Made by a program: the position numbers and the translations under genes
The notes under the pieces: model-generated
What the model saw: the letters and a program-made list of their open reading frames with translations, nothing else
What the model was told of the DNA's origin: nothing
Databases searched by the model: none
Assembly (NCBI RefSeq): GCF_000518785.1
Contig: NZ_KI912495.1
Coordinates: 471,258-535,257, forward strand
Length of the DNA stretch: 64,000 nt
Source: Paenirhizobium selenitireducens ATCC BAA-1503
GTDB lineage: Bacteria > Pseudomonadota > Alphaproteobacteria > Rhizobiales > Rhizobiaceae
Direction: 5' to 3'
In this document: piece by piece, positions 31,970-40,288 of the stretch
Layout of the letters: each line of letters opens with the position of its first letter
How positions within the stretch are numbered: position 1 is the stretch's first letter

Positions 31970-32947
31970 TCAGGCGACCACTTGCTTGATCCATGCATCG
32001 GCCAGGAGTTCGTGACCGACCGGTGAAAGGTGCATGCCGTCCTTGTTCAGGGTCCGCACCACATTGTTCTGCCACATCAGCCGGTCGACATCCAAGACAT
32101 TGGCGCCGACCTGCAATGCGACATCCATCATCGCCAGATTGTAGGTGGTGAAATTGTGACAGACGCCCGGTGTCGCCGGCCAGAACTTCCACGGGACGAC
32201 GATGACGGTCGTGAAGGTGAGGCTGGCTGCGCCGGCGTCCTGCGCGATGGATGCGATGCGATGCAGATTGGCCCGGTATTGCGTCACGGGGACGTAACAG
32301 AACCCCGGAAAGGAACTGATGATCTCCTTGCGGTATTGGCGGCTGAACGCCAATACCTTGTCGGAAATGGCCGGCGGCAGCAGCGCAATGGCCAGGCGCT
32401 GGTTTTCCATGAACATGCGAATTGCCGCATCATTCAGACCGAGATGCAGCAGGACATGTGCGCCCGTCAGGACTTCTGGATTTGCCTCGAGCAGTTCCAC
32501 GGCATCGGTGGTTGAAAAATACCGCTGGCAATGGGCCCAGACGCTGACCTTGCGGTCGTCCCCGGCGGACTGCAGGCGGTTCTGCACCAGACCCGGATAC
32601 GTCTGATCCAGACAGGCCGGGAAATTCTCCATCTCCTCCGGACGCGGCATTGCAAGGGAGTCCCCGATGATGACCATACGTGTATCGGCATCGGCCGCCG
32701 AGCGCTTCCGGAACTCCTCGTGGCAGCGCTTTGTCTCGTCGCAGATGGTCTGCATATTGGAGTCGACGCGCAACTTCAGTTTCACCGCTGGCGTGGATGT
32801 GGTCAAAAGCGTACGGCAGAGGTCGAACCACCGCACGGCCTCGTCGATCTCGCCCTTGGTTCCCGCAGCATTGGCGGCGTCGATGGCGAACTCTATCGTG
32901 CCAGGATAACCCAGATCGGCAAAATTCGGTCGCGTCATCTCGTTCAT
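31970..32947 (-). CDS. SGNH/GDSL-type hydrolase, candidate glycan O-acyl esterase or transferase
   Basis: A 325-residue protein with the SGNH blocks in order: RMVIIGDSLAMPRP (block I Ser), HVLLHLGLNDAAIRM (block III Asn) and LNKDGMHLSPVGHELLADAW (block V Asp and His). A ~90-residue helical N-terminus precedes the fold (AIDAANAAGTKGEIDEAVRWFDLC). No signal peptide is visible, so it may act in the cytoplasm on a nucleotide sugar or lipid-linked glycan. Its ATG (32947) overlaps the legC stop as ATGA, showing translational coupling. Removal or addition of an acetyl group on the nonulosonic acid is an inference. Confidence 0.75.
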   Translation of the reverse strand: MNEMTRPNFADLGYPGTIEFAIDAANAAGTKGEIDEAVRWFDLCRTLLTTSTPAVKLKLRVDSNMQTICDETKRCHEEFRKRSAADADTRMVIIGDSLAMPRPEEMENFPACLDQTYPGLVQNRLQSAGDDRKVSVWAHCQRYFSTTDAVELLEANPEVLTGAHVLLHLGLNDAAIRMFMENQRLAIALLPPAISDKVLAFSRQYRKEIISSFPGFCYVPVTQYRANLHRIASIAQDAGAASLTFTTVIVVPWKFWPATPGVCHNFTTYNLAMMDVALQVGANVLDVDRLMWQNNVVRTLNKDGMHLSPVGHELLADAWIKQVVA

Positions 32948-34119
32948 TCGGCGGGCTCCAGGGCGAGGACGGCGCTGCTGGGGATGTTGACCAGTCGCTG
33001 CTCGATGGCGCGGGCGACGGGCAGGGGCATGGACGGGCTGGTCTCGTACATCGGCAGGTCGCACATCAGCGCCCAGCAGGGACGGGTCATCAGACCGGCA
33101 TCGTTGGTGGCCGCCAGGAAGTCGTCGCGTTGCGCGGCGTCGTCGAGGATCACCGCGTTCAGCCAGTAATTGCTCTGGGCGCCCTCAGGCTCGACGAAGA
33201 AGCGGAGCCCCTCGACGCCGTCGAAGGCCTGCTTGTAGCGCTCGGCCAGACGCCGTTTGGCGGCGAGGAAGGTCGGCAGCTGTTGCAGCTGCGCGCAGCC
33301 GAGTGCGGCGTTGAGATTGGGCAGGCGGTAATTGTAGCCCAGTTCGTCATGCCAGAACGCCCAGCGGTGCGGCCGCTTGGCGGTCGTCGTCAGATACTTG
33401 GCGCGGGCGCCCAGTTCCTCGTCATTGGTCAGGATCGCGCCGCCGCCGCCGGTGGTGATGATCTTGTTGCCGTTGAAGCTGGTGATGCCGACCAGGCCGC
33501 GCCCGCCGAGCGGACGCCCGTTCGACAGGGTACCGAGCGATTCCGCCGCATCCTCGACGACCGGAATGCCCCATTTTTCACAGACCTCGAGCAGTCGGTC
33601 GATCGCCATCGGATGGCCGAAGGCATGCATCGGCACGACGGCGGCCAGTCGGCGGCCGGTCTTGCGGTTGACCGGACCTTCCGGCCCCGGTTCGGCAATC
33701 TCCGAAAGCCAGGCGTCGAGCGCGTCCGGGTCGAGCCCGAGCGTCTCCATGGTGCTGTCGACGAAGTGCGGAATGGCGCCGCAATAGGCGACCGCATTGG
33801 CGGTTGCCGCGAAGGTCAGCGCCGGGATCAGAACCTCGTCACCTGGTTTGACGCCGGCGAGCATCAGGGCGATGTGCAGGGCGGCCGTGCCGTTGACGGC
33901 GGCGATGGCGCGGCGAACGCCGAAGGCCTCCGCCAGCTCCTTCTCGAAGCGGTCGACATAGGCGCCGACCGACGAGACCCAGCCGGTGTCGAGGCAATCC
34001 TTGACATATTCCCACTCCGCGCCGGCAAAGCGCGGCTCGTGCAGGACGACGGACTGGCCGTCGGGGGCGGCTGTCTCGCGCAGGATTTGGACGGCGCGTG
34101 CGATATCCAGGTTTGCCAT
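32944..34119 (-). CDS. legC: LegC-like DegT/DnrJ/EryC1 sugar aminotransferase
   Basis: A 391-residue PLP enzyme. VNGTAALHIALMLAGVKPGDEVLIPALTFAATANAVAYCGAIPHFVD is the family's opening. VVEDAAESLG precedes the PLP lysine in ITSFNGNKIITTGGGGAI. It would transfer an amino group to C4 of the keto-sugar made by LegB. The FVDSTMETLGLDPDALDAWL and WAFWHDELGYNYRLPNLNAALG segments are close to LegC. ATG 34119 immediately follows the legB stop (34121), so the pair is an operon step in the legionaminic route. Confidence 0.85.
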   Translation of the reverse strand: MANLDIARAVQILRETAAPDGQSVVLHEPRFAGAEWEYVKDCLDTGWVSSVGAYVDRFEKELAEAFGVRRAIAAVNGTAALHIALMLAGVKPGDEVLIPALTFAATANAVAYCGAIPHFVDSTMETLGLDPDALDAWLSEIAEPGPEGPVNRKTGRRLAAVVPMHAFGHPMAIDRLLEVCEKWGIPVVEDAAESLGTLSNGRPLGGRGLVGITSFNGNKIITTGGGGAILTNDEELGARAKYLTTTAKRPHRWAFWHDELGYNYRLPNLNAALGCAQLQQLPTFLAAKRRLAERYKQAFDGVEGLRFFVEPEGAQSNYWLNAVILDDAAQRDDFLAATNDAGLMTRPCWALMCDLPMYETSPSMPLPVARAIEQRLVNIPSSAVLALEPAE

Positions 34120-34120
34120 G

Positions 34121-35134
34121 TCAGATTCCGTAGGTGTCGGCCTTGTACAGGGCCAGATTGCTCGGATTGCTGAACCATTCGATCGTTTCGCGAATGCCGC
34201 GGGCAAATCCCTCGTGACCCGAGTAGCCGGGCTTCCAGTCGGTCAGGCGCTTGGCCTTGTCGATACCGGCCCACAGGCGATCGACTTCGCTCAGTTCCGG
34301 GCGCTGCCGCTGTTCTTCGGAAACGATCTGGGCGTTCACGCCCATGATGTCGATGATGGTGCTGACCGCATTCTCGATCGAGATCTCGAAGCCGCTGCCG
34401 AAATTGACCACTTCGCCCAGCACGTTCGGGCTTTCGGCCATGGCCTGGAAGGCCTTGACGGTATCGGCGACGTAGGTGAAGTCGCGCGTCGGGCTGAGCT
34501 TGCCGAGGCGGACTTCCTTCTTGCCGGCGGCGAGCTGGGTGATGATCGTCGGCAGCACGGCGCGCGTCGACTGGCGCGGACCGAAGGTGTTGAACGGGCG
34601 GATGACCGTGACCGGCGTGCCGAAGGAGCGGTAGAACGACAGCGCCAGCTGGTCCGCGCCGATCTTCGACGCCGAATAGGGCGACTGGCCGACCAGCGGG
34701 TGTTCCTCGGTGATCGGAACGAACTGGGCCGTGCCGTAGACTTCGCTGGTCGAGGTGTGAACGACCCGCTCGGTTTCCAGGAGGCGCGCTGCCTGCAGCA
34801 CGTTCAGCGTGCCCTTGATGTTCGTGTCGATATAGGTGTCGGGCGAATGGTAGGAATAGGGAATGGCGATCAGGGCTGCCAGATGCAGCACGATATCGCA
34901 GCCGCGCATGGCGGTCGCTACCCCGTTCGGATCGCGAATATCGCCGCTGAACACTTCGAACGAGCCCTGCACATCCGGGGAGACGCGGTCGAGCCAGCCC
35001 CAGGTGCCGAAGCTGTTGTAGAGCGAGAAGGCGCGGACCTTGAAGCCCTGGCGCACCAGATGCTCGACCAGATGCGAGCCGATGAAGCCGTCAGCGCCGG
35101 TCACGAGGATGGTTTTGCCAGACAGGTTGCTCAT
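34121..35134 (-). CDS. legB: LegB-like NAD-dependent 4,6-dehydratase (nucleotide-sugar epimerase/dehydratase fold)
   Basis: A 337-residue short-chain dehydrogenase-family enzyme. The NAD motif is ILVTGADGFIGSHLVEHLVRQGFKVRAFSLYNSFGTWGWLD, where the FSLYNSFGTWGWLD stretch distinguishes LegB from generic epimerases. The active site is STSEVYGTAQFVPITEEHP (Ser/Thr) and YSASKIGADQLA (Tyr-x3-Lys). It makes the 4-keto-6-deoxy intermediate from a GDP- or UDP-GlcNAc substrate. Its stop overlaps the preceding Gfo/Idh/MocA gene's end by 4 bases. Confidence 0.88.
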   Translation of the reverse strand: MSNLSGKTILVTGADGFIGSHLVEHLVRQGFKVRAFSLYNSFGTWGWLDRVSPDVQGSFEVFSGDIRDPNGVATAMRGCDIVLHLAALIAIPYSYHSPDTYIDTNIKGTLNVLQAARLLETERVVHTSTSEVYGTAQFVPITEEHPLVGQSPYSASKIGADQLALSFYRSFGTPVTVIRPFNTFGPRQSTRAVLPTIITQLAAGKKEVRLGKLSPTRDFTYVADTVKAFQAMAESPNVLGEVVNFGSGFEISIENAVSTIIDIMGVNAQIVSEEQRQRPELSEVDRLWAGIDKAKRLTDWKPGYSGHEGFARGIRETIEWFSNPSNLALYKADTYGI

Positions 35135-36120
35135 GGCCGGATGTCTCCTTCGAAGTTCGAGCTGTTGCCGTCACGGATGACGGTATAGTCCTTGAAAGCC
35201 TTGGCCTGTCGCGACAGGCTCATCAGGCGGGGGTCGGGTTTGCCGGACAGGAACGCTTCCGTCTGCCGGTAGAGGCCTGGCTTGAATTCCTTGTCCAGGG
35301 TGTCGTCGATCGCCACGGCTTCCACGGCGAAGCTCTGCTGGTTCTGCAGGAACAGCTGCTCCATGGGCTGCAGGACGAGGCGGCTCTTCGCCGTCATCAC
35401 CTCGACGCCCCAACGACCCGGCGCGAGCCAGTTGGCATGGTAGGAAAAATCGGCGCCCGTGTCGGTCGTGCCGCAGCCGGTGAAGATCGCGCCGGACGGA
35501 TGCCAACCAAGCCCGCCGCGGCTCTGGGCAAAGATCGCCTTCGGATGACCACCGAGGAAGAAGGCGAGATCGATCACGTGGGTCGAATTGCCGTAGAGCC
35601 AGCCCGCAAGTTCGGCCGGATCCTTGTTCAGCGCCTCGATGCGCGTGCGCGCCTCGGTGAAGTCGAACTTGACCGAGAGCACGCCGCCATCGGCGTCGAT
35701 GATCTTCCGCGCCGCCTCGACCGACGCGTAGAAGCGGCGGTTGTAGGCGACATGGACTTCGGCGCCCGCATTCCTGGCGAGGGCGTCAAGCTTTTCGGCA
35801 TCGGCCTGATTGAGGGCGACCGGCTTTTCCACCAGCAAGCGGCGCACGCCGGCCTCGATGAGCTGCGCCGTCGCTTCGGCAAGATTGACGGCGCTGACGG
35901 CGACGATCGCGGTTTCCGGAACGGTGTCGAACCTGGCGATCTGCTCGGGCAGCGGGCCGTGGCCCGCTTCGACGCCCCATTCCCGGGCAAAGGCTTCGGC
36001 GCGCTCTGCGCCGCGGCCCGCTGCGACGAACGGCTGTCCAAGCGCTTTCAGCACCTTGGCATAGGCGCCCGACATCGCGCCGGTGCCGACAAGGAGCAGG
36101 GGGGTCAGCTGATCGGGCAA
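35131..36120 (-). CDS. Gfo/Idh/MocA family oxidoreductase (first of two)
   Basis: A 329-residue NAD(P)-dependent oxidoreductase. The N-terminal Rossmann fold has LLVGTGAMSGAYAKVLKALG, and VRRLLVEKPVALNQADAEKL holds the family EKP motif. GNSTHVIDLAFFLGG carries the catalytic-His region. It probably acts on a nucleotide sugar or amino sugar phosphate of the cluster. Campylobacter-type legionaminic clusters also carry a Gfo/Idh/MocA protein (PtmF), but orthology was not tested. It overlaps its neighbours at both ends (16 and 4 bases). Confidence 0.8.
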   Translation of the reverse strand: MPDQLTPLLLVGTGAMSGAYAKVLKALGQPFVAAGRGAERAEAFAREWGVEAGHGPLPEQIARFDTVPETAIVAVSAVNLAEATAQLIEAGVRRLLVEKPVALNQADAEKLDALARNAGAEVHVAYNRRFYASVEAARKIIDADGGVLSVKFDFTEARTRIEALNKDPAELAGWLYGNSTHVIDLAFFLGGHPKAIFAQSRGGLGWHPSGAIFTGCGTTDTGADFSYHANWLAPGRWGVEVMTAKSRLVLQPMEQLFLQNQQSFAVEAVAIDDTLDKEFKPGLYRQTEAFLSGKPDPRLMSLSRQAKAFKDYTVIRDGNSSNFEGDIRP

Positions 36121-37058
36121 GGCACATCCTCCGAGGTGGAAAGGTCGAGGCGTCGACGGAAGGCGTCGAGGAACAGCGCGTGCTGTGCCGCCGACTGCTC
36201 ATAGGGCGTCAGGCGACACCCCTTGCCGTCGAGAATTTCGGTATAGAGATGGGGCATGCCGCTGACGAACAGGGTTTCGAAGACCTGCTCGTCTTCCTCT
36301 CCGGCCGCATTGCGATGAACGAGCCTCTTTGCCCCCTCTTCGACGCGCCAGCTCTCCCCGTCACCGAAGAAGGTGATCGTTACCGGGGCGCCCGGGGCGC
36401 GATCCTGGGTGATGGCGATCGTGCCGCCGCCTGCCAGTTTGCCGCGCAGCGTGCCGAACAGGTCGACGCAGCCCGCGATGCGCGCGGGCTCGGGCTTGGG
36501 GTCGAGGCCGGTTTCGTCGAGCGCGACGGTGCGGTCGCCAAGCACATGCTCGGCGAGGTCGATGAAATGAATGGCGTTGGAGCCGAGGTTCCAGCCGGCG
36601 CCCGTCACGTCCATCGACAGGCCGCGACGGCTTGCCAGGAGATCGCGCAGCCGGTCATAGGCGGGAAAGCCGCGGCGGCCGCAGTTGACGAAGGCGGGGA
36701 TCGCCCGGGCCGTCAGCATCTGGCCGACGGCATCCAGGTCGGCGCGCGTGGTGAAGAGCACCTTTTCGAAGATGACGGCCTTGGGCGCGCAGCGCGCAAG
36801 CAAAGCCTCGAAGGCCGACCGGCGGTGGGCCGCCGAGGTGGCGATGATCGCCAGGTCCGCCACGTCCGGCACGCCGTCCATGTCGGCCAGCACCGTCGAT
36901 CCTTCGGCGAAGGGAGCAAGGAGCGCCGCCGCCTGGGCACGGGCAGCCTCGCCGGGCTCGATGCCGATCACGCGCATCGGCCGGCCGGCCGCTGCGAGCG
37001 CTTCGATGTGTCGGCGTCCGATATTGCCGCAGCCAACGACCAAAACTGTTGGAATCAC
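36105..37058 (-). CDS. Gfo/Idh/MocA family oxidoreductase (second of two)
   Basis: A 317-residue protein of the same superfamily as its neighbour but clearly diverged. The NAD loop is VLVVGCGNIGRRHIEALAAAGRP, and AVIFEKVLFTT replaces the usual EKP with EKV. VNCGRRGFPAYDRLRDLL and GWNLGSNAIHFIDLAEHVLGD mark the substrate domain, with the His in NAIHFIDL. The loss of the conserved proline and the pairing with a second homologue suggest a distinct substrate. Its start overlaps the GT29-like gene's stop by 4 bases (ATGA). Confidence 0.75.
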   Translation of the reverse strand: MIPTVLVVGCGNIGRRHIEALAAAGRPMRVIGIEPGEAARAQAAALLAPFAEGSTVLADMDGVPDVADLAIIATSAAHRRSAFEALLARCAPKAVIFEKVLFTTRADLDAVGQMLTARAIPAFVNCGRRGFPAYDRLRDLLASRRGLSMDVTGAGWNLGSNAIHFIDLAEHVLGDRTVALDETGLDPKPEPARIAGCVDLFGTLRGKLAGGGTIAITQDRAPGAPVTITFFGDGESWRVEEGAKRLVHRNAAGEEDEQVFETLFVSGMPHLYTEILDGKGCRLTPYEQSAAQHALFLDAFRRRLDLSTSEDVPCPIS

Positions 37059-38278
37059 GCGGATATGACCTCGCTCATGAGTGACTGGAAGAAAGCTTGT
37101 TCGGCCTGCCAGTTGTGACGGCTGGGCCAGGATCCCGTATGGCGCTTACCATAATAATGCGAGACGGCGGAAGTATTGTGCCCGAGCGAATAGCCGAAAA
37201 CCTGTCCCGGAGACAATTTTCTTCCGATCTCGTCCTGTGTCCAGGCAAGCCCGATCAGGCCCGCGCTCGGAGAGGCGTCGAGCGCGGCAAACAGGCGCTT
37301 GTAGAGTTGCGTCGGCACCAGCTCGACGGGCAGGCTCGCTTGCACATACGGCTCGAGAACGTCGAGGCCGTTCGAATAGCGGTTGCGGATGTTGCAGCCG
37401 GTCAGCGCGATGAGCTGCGGCGCGGGCGCCTCGCGCATCGGTACGTGGGTGAATTCGGTCGGGCGAAACCATATGTCCGTTCGTTCACCAAGATCGACCG
37501 ATCCCGGCGCCGAGCCGTGGTTGTTGAAACGAACGACGAGCGGGTGCGAATCGATCGTGCTGCCGAGGCCGAGCCCCTGGAGCGACGGGCCATTGGCGAC
37601 GACGGCCACGTCGCCGGCAGCGCCGGCGACGAGGTCTGCGAACCGGCCTTCGAAGCGGGCGAGGTGGGCGGCAAGCGCGCGCGCGCGCGGCGCCTGGGGA
37701 AGCTCCGCCACGCCGGCGTCCGACGCAGCAAGAATAAGGTCGAGATAGCCCATGGAGGTCAGCGCCGACGGATCGCTGCGGCCGACCCGCGCCAGCAGGT
37801 CGAAGGCTTCCGCCGTGTGCCCCGCTTCATTGGCAAGCGCGGCGGCACGCAACAGCAGGCGAGGGGATTTTTCACTCTCGCGGACGAGATGCGGGAACCA
37901 GGCCATCGCCGTCTCGGCCCCCTTGCGCTCCCACAGCAGATTGAAGAGGTGGATGAGCGCCTGGCGTGCCAGGGCGGGCGGCGCCTTGGAGATCACGTTC
38001 CGAAGCAGGGGAAGGGCGTCTTCCAGCGGCAGGAGGCCGAAGCGCGACAGGTTCGCCACCTGCAGCATCAGTTCCGGATCGGTGGGTGCGGCGGTAAGCG
38101 CATCGCGAAGGGCAAGCGCCGCCTCCTCGAACTCGCCCTGCTCGTAGAGCCGCAGGTACTTCTTGCGCTCTTGCCGTCCGGGCGCCCCGTCCATCCACCA
38201 GCGCACGGTCTGGCCGATCCTGCGCAATCCATCCTCCAGCCCAAGTCTGCCGGGTATGTGGGGGTAAGTCGGAAGCAT
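37055..38278 (-). CDS. TPR protein with GT29 (sialyltransferase)-like C-terminal domain
   Basis: A 407-residue fusion. Residues ~40-215 form tetratricopeptide-like helices (YEQGEFEEAALALRDALTAAPTDPELM). Residues ~222-407 carry the sialyl motifs of family GT29. A motif-L-like stretch at 224-270 includes VVANGPSLQG, GSTIDSHPLVVRFNN, DLGERTDIW. A motif-S-like SAGLIGLAW lies at 338-346, motif III SHYY at 373-376, and motif VS as H388-x4-E393. These residues bind CMP-sugar and act catalytically in eukaryotic sialyltransferases. With LegF supplying a CMP-nonulosonate, it is a good candidate for the transferase of the cluster. No signal peptide is present. Activity is inferred. Confidence 0.75.
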   Translation of the reverse strand: MLPTYPHIPGRLGLEDGLRRIGQTVRWWMDGAPGRQERKKYLRLYEQGEFEEAALALRDALTAAPTDPELMLQVANLSRFGLLPLEDALPLLRNVISKAPPALARQALIHLFNLLWERKGAETAMAWFPHLVRESEKSPRLLLRAAALANEAGHTAEAFDLLARVGRSDPSALTSMGYLDLILAASDAGVAELPQAPRARALAAHLARFEGRFADLVAGAAGDVAVVANGPSLQGLGLGSTIDSHPLVVRFNNHGSAPGSVDLGERTDIWFRPTEFTHVPMREAPAPQLIALTGCNIRNRYSNGLDVLEPYVQASLPVELVPTQLYKRLFAALDASPSAGLIGLAWTQDEIGRKLSPGQVFGYSLGHNTSAVSHYYGKRHTGSWPSRHNWQAEQAFFQSLMSEVISA

Positions 38279-38424
38279 GTGGTTCGGGTTGTCCTGTGGC
38301 CTTTGCCGGGTCTCGCGGCGTTCCTAGGCGCCATGGTCGTGGCGATCAAAGGCTTAGTGGAAGCATGGGTGGGTGGCAAGTTTCCAAGGGTCGCCGGAAG
38401 GGTCGTCCTTTCGGCGGCCCGTGC

Positions 38425-39108
38425 TCAGAAACGCCCGCGCAACAGCATGAAGGCCTCCGCCGCCCTCGTTCCCGATGCCGCGCCCCGTGTCATCGCCAGC
38501 GCCCGGATGGCCTCGATGCTGCGGGGAAAGGGGAATTCACCGATCTCGTCGTTGAACATCGCGGTGATCCGGAGCTTTTCCTCCAGCTGATCCGTGATGT
38601 CGACGAAGATGTTGGGGAGGAAGGGATCGCTCACAAACAGCCCGGCATCGGTCTCGGACAGCGTCTCGTAGACCAGCGTCCAGCGGACCGAGGGGTAGCG
38701 GAACCATTTTGCGCAGGCCGTCGCCGCCGCATGGACCACGTGGTGGTCCGAATGGGCGTCGCCGCGATGCGGAACGAGGATAATCTCCGGCTTGACCGTG
38801 TTGACGACCTTGCCGATGCCGCCGATCACCTCGCCGAGGGCAAGCGTTTCGAGCTTGGCGGACGGCAGGTCCAGCCGGTGCACGCCGGCAAAGCCGAATG
38901 CCTTGGCAACCGCGTCGATCTCGGTTTCGCGGCGCGCCACCTTCTCGGCCGGCCAGCCCTGTTCGGTGGTGATGCCGGTGACGATCAGCCAGTGGATCGG
39001 ACGTCCGGCGGCGCGGGCGCGCAGCAAAAGGCCGCCGGCGCCGAGCGTCTCATCGTCCGGATGAGGGGCAACGACCAGAATGGGTCCATTTCCGCTTTCC
39101 AACAGCAT
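38425..39108 (-). CDS. PIG-L/LmbE family N-acetyl-sugar deacetylase
   Basis: A 227-residue zinc deacetylase. The metal and catalytic motif is VVAPHPDDETLGAGGLLL, and LVPHRGDAHSDHHVVHAAA supplies further His ligands, both well conserved. ATG 39108 overlaps the legG stop as TAATG, with AGGGAG 7 nt upstream; the alternative start 21 bases earlier has no such site. It could remove an N-acetyl group from a sugar of the pathway so that another acyl group can be attached, perhaps by the neighbouring GNAT; this is an inference from cluster content. Confidence 0.82.
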   Translation of the reverse strand: MLLESGNGPILVVAPHPDDETLGAGGLLLRARAAGRPIHWLIVTGITTEQGWPAEKVARRETEIDAVAKAFGFAGVHRLDLPSAKLETLALGEVIGGIGKVVNTVKPEIILVPHRGDAHSDHHVVHAAATACAKWFRYPSVRWTLVYETLSETDAGLFVSDPFLPNIFVDITDQLEEKLRITAMFNDEIGEFPFPRSIEAIRALAMTRGAASGTRAAEAFMLLRGRF

Positions 39109-40277
39109 TATCGTACTCCCTGAACCCATTTCTTATCGAGCAGGCCGCGGCCGAGCTCGACGCTGCGCAAGACCTCGGCGATCCGCTCCCCGGCCTTGCC
39201 GTCGCCATAGGGCGTGCGCCGCTGCGCCACCAGCGCGCGGAAGCCTTCGTCCGTCGTGGCCCTGGTGATGGCCGCGGCGATTTCCCCGGCATCGTAGTCG
39301 GTGAAGATCACGTTGTCGCCGTGCTCGCGGCCTCTCTGGCGGATGCCGATATTGACCACCGGCAGGCCCATGCTCGGCGCTTCCAGGATGCCGGCGGACG
39401 AATTGCCCACCATCACGCGCGCATGGCGCAGCATGTTGATGAACACCTTGCGTTCGAGGAAGGTGAAGGCTTTCGCCTTCGGGCAGCGGGCGATCAGCGC
39501 GTCGATCTCCAGGCTGATCGCCTGGTTGCCGGGATCGGAATTGGGCGCCATCACGGCGATGTTCAGGCCGCTCGCCTCGAGCACGCGCGTGATCGACGCC
39601 ATATGCGCCCGCGCCTCGGAAAAGTCGGTGATGGTCGGATGGTAGAGCAGCACCGCATAGGGCTCGCCGCGCCAGTCGACGCCAAGCGCGCTCTCGAGTT
39701 CGTCACGCGCCATGTCCGGGGTCGCGATGATCCGGTCGAGGCCGGAGGCACCGGTGACGTGGATGCGCCACGGCTCTTCTCCCAGTTGGCGCAGGCGCTG
39801 GCCGCTGAGTTCGGTCGTTGCCATGTGAAGATGGGCCATCTTCGACACGGCGTGGCGGACCAGATTGTCGACATTGCCGTCGTCGGCATGATCGCCGCCG
39901 CCGACATGGACGATCGGGATGTGATGATAGATGGCTGCCACGGCGCCGGTCATGACCTCTTCGCGATCGCCCATCACGACGAGGAAGTCCGGTCGCTCGC
40001 GGGCGAACAGGTCGGTCAGTCCGGCCAGTTGCAGGGCCATGCCTTTCACCCGTCCGCCCAGGCCGTCGGAAGCGAGCAGCGAATCGATGCGGGCGGCGAT
40101 GCGATAGCCGTCGGCCTCGATCTGACGGACCGACTGGCCGTGCAGGCCGGTCAGGTGGGCTCCGGTGACGATCACGCCGGCATCGAGATCCGGCTGTGCG
40201 TCCACCGCCGCGATGATGGGGGCAAGAATGTCGTATTCGGAGCGAATTCCGGTCAGGAAATGGACTGTTCTGGTCAT
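39108..40277 (-). CDS. legG: UDP/GDP-sugar 2-epimerase (hydrolysing), NeuC/LegG type
   Basis: A 389-residue enzyme of the NeuC/WecB GT-B fold. It starts TVHFLTGIRSEYDILAPIIAAV. Further features are VVMGDREEVMTGAVAAIYHHIPIVHVGGGDHADDGNVDNLVRHAVSKMAHLHMATTE and VGNSSAGILEAPSMGLPVVNIGIRQRGREHGDN, the family sugar/nucleotide-binding segment. It hydrolyses the nucleotide sugar and inverts C2 to release the free 6-deoxy sugar for LegI. ATG 40277 is used; the open frame continues upstream into non-family sequence. Confidence 0.85.
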   Translation of the reverse strand: MTRTVHFLTGIRSEYDILAPIIAAVDAQPDLDAGVIVTGAHLTGLHGQSVRQIEADGYRIAARIDSLLASDGLGGRVKGMALQLAGLTDLFARERPDFLVVMGDREEVMTGAVAAIYHHIPIVHVGGGDHADDGNVDNLVRHAVSKMAHLHMATTELSGQRLRQLGEEPWRIHVTGASGLDRIIATPDMARDELESALGVDWRGEPYAVLLYHPTITDFSEARAHMASITRVLEASGLNIAVMAPNSDPGNQAISLEIDALIARCPKAKAFTFLERKVFINMLRHARVMVGNSSAGILEAPSMGLPVVNIGIRQRGREHGDNVIFTDYDAGEIAAAITRATTDEGFRALVAQRRTPYGDGKAGERIAEVLRSVELGRGLLDKKWVQGVR

Positions 40278-40288
40278 ATTGCTTTCGT

